From Sphaerolaimus hirsutus (lineage: Eukaryota; Nematoda; Chromadorea; Monhysterida; Sphaerolaimidae): a stretch of DNA of 64,000 bases. A program made the position numbers and the translations under genes. Shown here piece after piece: positions 56,251-64,000 of the stretch (the first letter of the stretch is position 1; the number at the start of each line of letters is the position of its first letter). The notes under the pieces are model-generated. The model saw only the letters and a list, made by a program, of their open reading frames with translations. It was not told the origin of the DNA and searched no databases. The DNA is taken from positions 94,250-158,249 of the forward strand of contig CAXIWS010000001.1 of assembly GCA_964036195.1 (NCBI GenBank), given 5' to 3'.

Positions 56251-57213
56251 TTATTTTCTTTTAAATTCCAAAATGATATATCCAATAGGTGGCGTTTTAT
56301 ATATAGCCTGTCGACTATCCAAAGAAACAGCTCTGTTAAGCTCAGAAAAAAAGTCAAAAGACAATGCATATAGGGGCAATGCGCGTGTATCTAAATACCT
56401 AACCCCATCAGGAAGAATATAATCACGTGACTCAAAACCCACAATTTTTTCTGTAGAAAGTAAATCAATCACACCTGGTTTACCAGTGCTATCAATTTTT
56501 GATACTGAACCACGTATTATAGACCCCAAAGCATTTGATACAATACGAGGAATAATTGCAAACAATCGTTCATATGAATTATGAACTCTAACACTTTCAC
56601 ATATATTTGATTGAATTTTTATCCAATGATAACCATAATCTATATCCGGATTAGGAATTGAATATACCTCATTATGACCTTCTTTGTAACCCTCCCAATC
56701 GAATACAATACGTTTCATGAACCCCATTTTTTGAGCTAAAACTGGACTAAAACCAAAGACCATACGTAATCCCCTTTGTAGTGGTCTTCTCTCCAATTCC
56801 GGAGCCCGGAGATAAAAATGTACACCATCATTACTCCATTTTATATCACAATAACAGGTAATCTTGGAACTTTCTGGTCCTAGTTGCCAATAGTATTGGG
56901 TAAACTCAGGTGTATTGAAAATTGCATTCATATTATTTCTAAAATCATCCATTGAAAAAACTGACATATTTGGAAATGGAAATCGTTTAACATCCTTTAT
57001 AATTAATTGATCGTAAAGTGTTAGAGTAAAATAAGCATCAGATTTATGTAATATAGAAAAGTAGGGGGAAAAATAAAAGTGTTTTATCGCCACCTGCCAT
57101 GGAACACTTGTATCAAGTATAAATGGAGGTGATAAATTGAACTTGCATGAAGCCCCACCATTTTCCCAACTACATTGAGACAAATCTACAATTAGTTCAT
57201 GTGAATCACTCAT
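56251..57213 (-). CDS. Minor capsid (penton-like) protein of the Polinton
   Basis: Single 320-aa frame, MSDSHELIVDLSQCS to ILEFKRK. The opening (a strand, then CKFNLSPPFILD, then WQVAIKHFYF) is typical of Polinton penton-type single-jelly-roll proteins, and GLRMVFGFSP fits their mid-region. The start overlaps the integrase stop by 8 nt (ATGAGTGA); 9 nt separate its stop from the next ATG. Would occupy capsid vertices. Confidence 0.75.
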   Translation of the reverse strand: MSDSHELIVDLSQCSWENGGASCKFNLSPPFILDTSVPWQVAIKHFYFSPYFSILHKSDAYFTLTLYDQLIIKDVKRFPFPNMSVFSMDDFRNNMNAIFNTPEFTQYYWQLGPESSKITCYCDIKWSNDGVHFYLRAPELERRPLQRGLRMVFGFSPVLAQKMGFMKRIVFDWEGYKEGHNEVYSIPNPDIDYGYHWIKIQSNICESVRVHNSYERLFAIIPRIVSNALGSIIRGSVSKIDSTGKPGVIDLLSTEKIVGFESRDYILPDGVRYLDTRALPLYALSFDFFSELNRAVSLDSRQAIYKTPPIGYIILEFKRK

Positions 57214-58268
57214 AATTTATATCTGTAGCGGGTATTAATCTATTTTCTTGAAAACTACCCAAAATGGTCAAGCCACTCGTTACACTCTTAAGCTCGTAAC
57301 TATGAAAAGGTTCGGTATCGATTACTTTCACCACAAGACATGGATCTCTAATATATCGAGACTCCCCAATTTTTCGAAATTTATTTGCAGCCAAATTTTC
57401 TCTTATATAAACTTTATCTCCAACCGCATATTTTGGTGGGTAATAATTATTGGGTAAGTTTTTAGTATCTCTAATCTGCTTTGAAACAGCAAAAGCCTCC
57501 TGAACTCTCAAATAATTGTATTTTGTTACCTGTAAGAATGAAAAATATATTATCTGCAATCTGTAAGCTAAAAATATCAAAGTAAACAACCTCGGATGGA
57601 CTAATAAATCCGAGTGACGGTTGCCTTTCAAGGTTATAGGATTGTACCACCTTATTTATAGCATCTAACAATGATGTATTGTTATATGTATTGAGATATC
57701 TAGACACACGTAGGCGTATAATGCGAATCATTTTCTCAGCCTGAACAGTCTTATGTTGAGAATAAAGACTCGTAAAACTGTGCTTCAATCGTAATTCCCC
57801 AAGCCCTGTATCGAATGCTCCCAGAAACTCTTTCCCATTGTCAGTAAGTATTGTGTACACAGGTGTTTTATATTCAACTATACCTTTCTGAAACGCTCTA
57901 AAAACATTTGCTGCCGTAATATTTTTTAATGCTATCACAATAGTATAACCTGTCAAACATTCAACCATTACTAACATATACTTAAAAGGAGCCCCTTTAA
58001 AAAATTGAGTTAAATACATAATATCACATGCTACAGTTCCTACAGATGGGAACAGGTGTCTAGAACTAATACCAGGTTTGATTGGTTTCTCTGATATTGC
58101 TTTGTTAAGTAAATATCCATGTTGTTTACTTAACCATTTCTGAATATATGGTAATGAAATATTGTAACCGTCGTCTTTCAACACTCTCCACAAATTCCTT
58201 CCGCTTGAATAAGCACCGGCCTGCCCAGCATTGTTCCAATATTTTTTCAAAACTTCATCCACATCCAT
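57206..58268 (-). CDS. Retroviral-type integrase (Polinton INT)
   Basis: Exons 58268-57591 and 57529-57206 (61-bp intron, GTTGTT donor) give 333 aa. Start MDVDEVLKKYWNN. DDE catalytic residues: D in ACDIMYL, D in LTDNGKEF, E in QAEKMIR, about 35 residues after the second D. The C-terminal exon has KYAVGDKVYIRE and an SH3/chromo-like strand pattern ending LIPATDINYE. It would insert the element. No stop or frameshift seen. The 32 bp upstream of ATG plus the first codons recur at 20991-21040. Confidence 0.85.
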
Positions 58269-58325
58269 GATGAAAAATGAGTGTCTCTATCAATTAATTA
58301 CAACCATTATATTCTAAAATTCTGG

Positions 58326-58571
58326 GGAGTGGGGATTATTTTTTGTCATGCATAGATACATATACACAAAAAATGCTAAATCTGTTTGCGCACCACAAGT
58401 GCACATTTAAAAGTGACGCCCCCCGCAACTGAAGCTCGTTGAGCGTGAGCGAAACGAGCTTCAGTAAATTGCGGGGGGCGTCACTTTTAAATGTGCACTT
58501 GTGGTGTGCAAACAGATTTAGCATTTTTTGTGTATATGTATCTATGCATGACAAAAAATAATCCCCACTCC
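58326..58571. mobile_element. Foldback element B: same ends and core as A, different arms
   Basis: 26-bp ends (58326-58351, 58546-58571) identical to element A. The core 58425-58472 matches A's core in the opposite orientation with few changes, keeping the TTTA/TAAA asymmetry. Arms 58352-58424 and 58473-58545 (73 bp) are reverse complements with one mismatch seen (GCGC versus GCAC) and bear no resemblance to A's arms. It lies 25 bp outside the Polinton right end. Confidence 0.85.
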
Positions 58572-60150
58572 CACTACTATTGCATTAGAAAAGTGTCCAA
58601 CAGTGCCAAAAGCGGACCTAGTACCATATATACATAGGTATAAATAGATACCTATATGGTAGACGTTGGCACCAACGCCAATACTGCCATGGCGCTGGCG
58701 CCCAGGGGTGTTTTTAATTTCGACCCTCTGAGTGGTTGGATTGACAGCAAATCGCTCCTCCAGAGGGATAGATAGCTGAAAATTTTTCTTGGGGGTTGGG
58801 GGGGTTAGGGGGGGTTGTGGTGGTTCTATATATAGGCTTTTTCAGGGCATAGAAGGAAGAAAAGGGAGAAAATTGTTAAAAGTAGGTGTAAAAAAGCTCA
58901 AAAATGGTAGACAAGAGCATTTAGTACTAAAAATAGCCGAAAATAGGCAAATAGGAACCAGAATTATGATTTTGGAAGTGAAAATCTATCAAAAGGTATG
59001 AAAAATAGCGATTTTGAGCGAAAATTGGGGTATAGTTTCTCAAAAATCGCTCCAGATAGGTAGATAGCTGGGCGATTTGGGGGGGTAACCCACCCCCAAC
59101 CCCCCCCCATTAGAGATCCCTGCTGGCGCCTACAAATGGCGCCAGTGCCATGGCTCCATTCCTTTACTCTAGGCCCAAATTTGACGGGGGTGCCACAACA
59201 CCATTTGCCGGGCTCCGTATCCAATCCGCCCAGCTATCTATCTATCCCGGAGGCCGCTCAGCTATCTATCTATCCCGGAGGCCGCTCAGCTATCTATCTA
59301 TCCCGGAGGCAAAATTTTTCGATTTTTTATAAACTATACCCAAATTTTCGCTCCAAATCAAGGGCGTATGCAGGGGGGGGGCGGGGGAGCGGCCGCCCCC
59401 CCCGTTCCCGGGCCGGGCAGAAAAATTTGACTGAAATTACATTTTTCTGAGGCGGTACTTGTGGGCACTTTAATTTTTAACCACTGTGCGCAAACAGCAC
59501 CCCATTTTATAATATGTATTTTCAGGTGTCAAATGGCATTAGAAAAGTGTCAAAAATGGTATACAAGAGCATTTAGTACTAAAAATAGCTGAAAAAAGGC
59601 TAATAGGAACCAGAACTATGATTTTAGAAGTGAAAATCTATAAAAAGGTATGAAACATAGCGATTTTGAGTGAAAATTCTCAGAGGGGTATAGTTTCTCA
59701 AAAATCGCTCCAGATAGGTAGATAGCTGGGCGATTTGGGGGGGGGGTGGGGTTACCCCCCCCCCAATTAGAGACCCCTGCTGGCGCCTACAAATGGCGCC
59801 AGCGCCATGGCTCCATTCCTTTACTATAGGCCATAATTTGAGGGGGGGTGCCACCACCCCATTCGCCAAGCTCCGTATACAATCCGCCCCCCCCTGCTCA
59901 AAAATCATGCGTACGTCCCTGCTCCAAATCGCTATTTTTCATACCTTTTTATAGATTTTCACCTCCAAAATACTAGTTTTTGTTCCTATTTACCTATTTT
60001 CAGCTATTTTTTATATTTACTATATGCTCTTGTATACCCATTTTGAGATATTTTACACCTACTTTTAGCGATTTGTCTCCCTTTTTCTTCCTTCTACACC
60101 CTGCAATAGTCCATATATCGAACCACCAGAACCCCAACTAGAGTGGCAGA
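58572..60150. repeat. Large direct and inverted repeats
   Basis: A block at about 58904-59225 is repeated directly at 59551-59889 (shared 'gagcatttagtactaaaaat', 'atcgctccagataggtagat', 'ggcgcctacaaatggcgcca'). A third copy, inverted, lies at about 59915-60140. Between them 'cagctatctatctatcccgg' occurs three times (59228-59305). No gene; short open frames here are repeat-derived. Confidence 0.75.
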
Positions 60151-61021
60151 CGGTACGGCCTTGCGGTAAACCGTACGGTACGGTAAATTTACTATTTTGC
60201 GGTAAACAGTACGGTAAATCTGTAAAGTGCGGTATGCGGTACGGTACGGTACGGTAAGTTTCCGATTGTCAGAACTGTATCAGTGCCGGACTACAGAGAA
60301 CTTTTACTTCATAAATTGACACCAAATTCAGTGACACTTTGATAAATGGACTTAAGAACACAATAACAGTATGATGACATAAAATTCCATTACCCACAAT
60401 GTAGGGGTTCAAAATATAGGTTGATTCAAGGTGTAGAAGGAAGAAAATGAAGAAAAATTACTAAAAGTGGGTGAAAAATTGGTAAAAGTAAGTGAAATTT
60501 ACACCTTAAAAGTGTGTTGAAGCACATGGCTTGATTTTATAAACACATTATACTAATGTAAATCATGACTTATATCACTGAAATGAAAGGGCTCCAAATC
60601 AGGAAAACAGTGCTGTGAAATTTGCGCGCTTGCGCGCAAAAAAAAATTCAAAACACCGCGTTAATTGTCATCAATAAATTGGCATATTTAATGTCAATCT
60701 GAGTAAAATTTACCGCATTTTCTGCGGTAAATGAGTGCGGTACATGGTACGGTATGGTAAATTTTGGAAAATTTGGTACGCGGTACGGTAAGGTAAATTT
60801 CTAAAAGTGTGGTAAACGGTACAGTACGGTATGGTAAATTTCCCAAAAATGCGGTATGGTACGGTATGGTATGGTAAATTCTGCCACCCTACCCCCAACC
60901 CCCCCCAAAAAAAAATTTTTTCAAGCTATCTATCTATCCCGAAGGCCGCTCAGCTATCTATCCGGAGGATATCTCGGAGGGTCAAAATTCAAGATACCCC
61001 TGCAGATGATCAAATGACAAG
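60151..61021. repeat. GGTAC-rich degenerate array
   Basis: 'cggtacggtacggtaaattt' type text at 60155-60260 and 60705-60890, in one orientation, enclosing a unique stretch with GCGCGCTTGCGCGC (also at about 393-406). 60920-60985 repeats the 'agctatctatctatcccg' motif. No gene. Confidence 0.6.
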
Positions 61022-61381
61022 TTGAATTTTAAGTGATAAGTGAAAATGAGAAAAATCATTATTGAATGTTCCATTATACAAATATCTACCGGAATTCTCA
61101 GTGATCTTTTGCTTGCCTGCTAAGCACGTCACATTATCCATCCATCACTCAAAAGTAACAAAAATTTTCAATGCCCATAACACAGCCAAGTGTTGTGACT
61201 TGACACTTACGACTGAACATACCACGCTTTTGAAATTTTACATGACATTTGTAAAATTTGTAAAATATTTCATACTTTTCTTTAAATTTTCCAGTGTGCG
61301 GGACTGGTGACACCATGTAATGTCAATTATTTATTTTGTCACCTTTTACATTCACTCAAAAACTTTTTTGCCCATTTTACA

Positions 61382-61471
61382 GGCAGAATTGGTGCGCACA
61401 TACGAAGCTGGGAAAGATGACCTGAGTGAACATTTTGCATGCAATGCACTTGAAAATGAACATGCTGCAGC
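61382..61471 (+). CDS. Possible isolated exon
   Basis: A 90-bp segment between a TTTTACAG acceptor and a GTAAGA donor encodes AELVRTYEAGKDDLSEHFAC and ten more helical residues. No neighbouring exon could be joined in phase, so this may be chance. Confidence 0.25.
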
Positions 61472-63004
61472 GGTAAGAAAATGGTCCAAAGGTTTAAGGC
61501 AGTGTTTACAGGAAAAATGAGTGATGACAAAAACATTTATGTTTCATATTTCAATGAAAACTAATATGTTGATTTGAAGACTCAACCAATAAAAACAAAC
61601 ACCAATGGACCACTCCAAACTTTACCTGAGGTTAACAAAAAAAACTTTTAAAACAACCCAGCCTTCCCTAGTTCCTTTAACATGTTTTAGGACATAAAAG
61701 ATACCTAGTTATTCACATCTTCAACAGTAAAAAAACAATGCGTTTTATGTTACATTTTCTTCTGACTCAAAAGCAGTTTTGTGTTTTCTGTATAAACAAT
61801 CCAAACTTTTTATTTCTGTCAGTTCTTCCAGTGCAAAACAATATTTACTTAAAATCAGTCAAAACTTAAAACAATCAGTAATTTCTAAACACATCACCTT
61901 TAGTTACACTACAGTGTCAGTTCAGTTCAGTTTAGTGTTTCAAACCCACACGAACCCACTCACAGACACCCCCCGCACAACAAAGGGTTACACTGGGTAT
62001 CCTGCAACGGCACTCAACATTCTCGCTGTCGTCCAGGTGTGCTGGCACTGTGCCAACTGCACAGACACACCACAGAAACGCAGTGGGGCCAGCGCCAGAA
62101 GTTGGCAAGGTGCCAGGTGCCAGTAGGGCAAGCCAGACCATGTTGTCAGTGCCGCAGCAACACAGGGTCAATGGGTTCGCGGCTGACAATGGCAATGTTT
62201 TGGGCGTGCTAAAATTGGATAAAGTTGGTTTCTTTTTATTTCAATATGGATCCCGTTCTGTATTCTGAAAACATGCGTGTGGAAATGAAACATGTATTCT
62301 GAAAAAAATATGCATGGATATGAAATATAAATATGTATTCTGAAAACAAATGAAATGCACTGGCAGGTATCAAGTAACCATCTCACACAAATTTAGAAAT
62401 TCATATTTGATTAACTGCGGTGGAAAGTTTCAAATGATGCGTTTCAAATGATGTCAGCAGGTGTAGCCAATGTATAATTTATACCAAGTATTATTAAAAC
62501 CAAAAAGGTAGTACGCTTTGGACTAAACTTGACTGATCTATGTTGAATAATCTTAGTAAATCCGTCCGACAAAAGATTCGATTCGAGACATAAGTATAAG
62601 AATCTAACTTGTACAAAACGACAAAAACACGTGACACGTTTCACTACGAATGGCAAGCGATTTAACAAAAATAACAGCACCTGATCCGATCTTTTGAAGG
62701 AAAAAGAACAACAATTTTTTTAAATAAAATCGGGCAGTTAAAAAAATGACAATTCTTAAACACCGCGCAGAAACTGCACTGTAGCAATTCCGTTGACGAT
62801 GTTATGCACATCGTAGACACCACGGATGGAGATTTACTAGTGCTCGCTCAACTTTCGCATGATGTTTCATTGGATAGATCGCTCAAATCTGACAACAACA
62901 ATGGCAATCAGGTGCCACTCAGAGACCCCGTAAAATGCCCTGCAAAATGTCAAATGTCACGCAAAACACCCTGGAAAATGGCAACCTTCAACATGACTCT
63001 CGGC
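61472..63004. other. Stretch without a recognised gene
   Basis: 61930-62200 is G+C richer and lacks stops on one strand, but shows no domain. 62255-62350 repeats 'tgtattctgaaaa'. 62950-63004 begins the 'caaatgtcac/tgcaaaat' text that continues as the terminal satellite. Confidence 0.35.
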
Positions 63005-63540
63005 TAGGGATGGCCAAGGGTTTTTTAAAGGTTTTTTCAAATAAAAAACGTTTTATTTTTTTTTTTAAACCCGACCATCGAAACCGTTTTTTTTTTAAAC
63101 CTTGGCCAAAATTTTTAGTACTAAGCACTAGGGATTTTGCAATTTTTGCCCCCACATACTTGTACAGTGTGAAACACCACTGTTAATGTGGTAGCCTGCT
63201 CTTATATCCTTTTTTAAGCACTTTTCCACACCCAACATCACTTGAACTCACGAATGTTCGACAAAAGGGATATCCGTAATAAGTCGACATAAAACCTATA
63301 TTTTTGACAGAAATCACCACTTATAATGCTATCCAATGGCTCTAAAGCCATTCTATGGCTATATAAATATAACATCACAAAGTACTGTCACCTGTCTGAT
63401 TTACCTGTATCTGTTGACTCATGACCATATCTGGGAGCTTTTGAAAAAAATGATTTTATTTTAAAATAGAACCCTGTTTTTGAAAAAAAACGTTGTTTTT
63501 TAAAACCCTGTCATTGAAAAACTTTTTTTGGCCATCCCTA
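63005..63540. mobile_element. Nonautonomous hAT-type element with 8-bp target duplication
   Basis: Ends TAGGGATGGCCAA and TTGGCCATCCCTA are inverted repeats. The flanks carry the 8-bp duplication CTCTCGGC at 62997-63004 and 63541-63548. An 8-bp duplication and a (C/T)AGGG-type end fit the hAT superfamily. The 536-bp interior has A/T-rich arms and no transposase. Confidence 0.75.
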
Positions 63541-63548
63541 CTCTCGGC

Positions 63549-64000
63549 ACTTCCTAGGACATTTTCCATGACTTTAGACACTTTGCAGGACATTTGGCAC
63601 TTTGCACAACATCTTCCATGACTTTTTAGACCTTGAATGACATTTGACACTTTCCAGGGCATTTTACATGACTTTTTACACTTTACATGACATTTGACAC
63701 TTCCCAAGGCATTTTACATGACTTTTTACACTTTACATGACAATTGGCACTTTGCATGACATTTCACACTTTCCAGGTCATTTTACATGACTTTTTACAC
63801 TTTACATGACATTTGACACTTTGCATGACCTTTGACACTTCCCAGGGTATTTTACATGACTTTTTACACTTTGCATGACATTTGACACTTCCCAGGTCAT
63901 TTTACATGACTTTCTACACTTTACATGACATTTGACACTTTGCATGACATTTGACACTTTCCAGGTCATTTTACATGACTTTTTACACTTTGCATGGTAT
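63549..64000. repeat. Tandem satellite of about 50 bp units, running off the end
   Basis: Units alternate 'catttgacactttccaggtc', 'attttacatgactttttaca' and 'ctttacatga' with small insertions of 'catttgacactttgcatga'. Units are degenerate and contiguous without spacers. The array extends past position 64000. Confidence 0.85.

Larger units (their letters stand above)
32283..58300. mobile_element. Maverick/Polinton DNA transposon, interrupted by a BEL element
   Basis: The full Polinton gene set is present in two convergent blocks: polymerase B rightward; integrase, penton-like, major capsid, protease and ATPase leftward. Without the retroelement it spans about 13.4 kb. The right end is placed at 58300 because a copy of the last 50 bp elsewhere (20991-21040) stops there. 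The left end is only a lower bound taken at the first promoter palindrome; terminal inverted repeats were not found. Confidence 0.85.

Noticed and set aside
63549..64000. CRISPR-like array
   Set aside because: Units of about 50 bp are contiguous and degenerate, with no unique spacers, in clearly eukaryotic DNA; this is a satellite.
1..64000. tRNA or rRNA genes
   Set aside because: I looked for box B-like GGTTCGANTCC words and cloverleaf contexts and found none I could support.

Overview
The window is AT-rich eukaryotic DNA. Its genes are cut by short GT-AG introns (mostly 60-200 bp), and the space between them is crowded with hairpin and foldback repeats, minisatellites and MITE-like elements. 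An isolated exon resembles the C-terminus of invertebrate gustatory-type receptors, and there are a Maverick/Polinton and a BEL/Pao retroelement. Together these point to an invertebrate animal, probably a protostome; the sequence alone does not fix the phylum.

Region by region. 1-12.9 kb: the 3' exons of one host gene (748-2966), one receptor-like exon (7702-7821), otherwise repeats. 13.2-31.2 kb: a cluster of small spliced genes on both strands. Several (13229-13894, 14121-14753, 14919-15602, 16200-17662, 18003-18617, 29705-31183) encode 109-190 aa proteins that look like diverged relatives. Others encode a type I membrane protein (22062-23902) and a Cys-rich, glycosylated, coiled-coil-like membrane protein (26476-29114). 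About 32.3-58.3 kb: a Polinton. A rightward block carries an unknown gene and a ten-exon protein-primed DNA polymerase B. A leftward chain carries integrase, penton-like protein, a basic small protein, double-jelly-roll major capsid protein, adenain-like protease, packaging ATPase and a distal gene. Four of these leftward neighbours overlap at their stop and start codons. 39334-51900: a young 12.57-kb BEL/Pao element (1297-bp LTRs, one mismatch seen, 5-bp TAATA duplication). It lies inside the last coding exon of the Polinton's distal gene and carries gag, pol and an env-like segment in one uninterrupted frame. 58.3-64 kb: a foldback element, large direct and inverted repeats, a GGTAC-rich array, a nonautonomous element with hAT-like ends and 8-bp target duplication, and a satellite running off the end.

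Three signals stand out. (1) A MITE family with ends close to GTGGCAATCCCAAGCCC...GGGCTTGGGATTGCCAC forms, end to end, three different introns in three genes (1112-1308, 27893-28087, and 31044-30925 on the minus strand). In each the reading frame closes exactly, so the family behaves like an introner. (2) Two foldback elements (11365-11620 and 58326-58571) share the same 26-bp ends and 48-bp core. Their 73-78-bp arms are unrelated between copies, yet nearly perfectly self-complementary within each copy. (3) The Polinton structural genes are packed like a polycistronic viral operon, and a 50-bp copy of the element's integrase end sits inside a separate palindromic complex at 20991-21040.

All names rest on motifs read by eye; no database search was possible.
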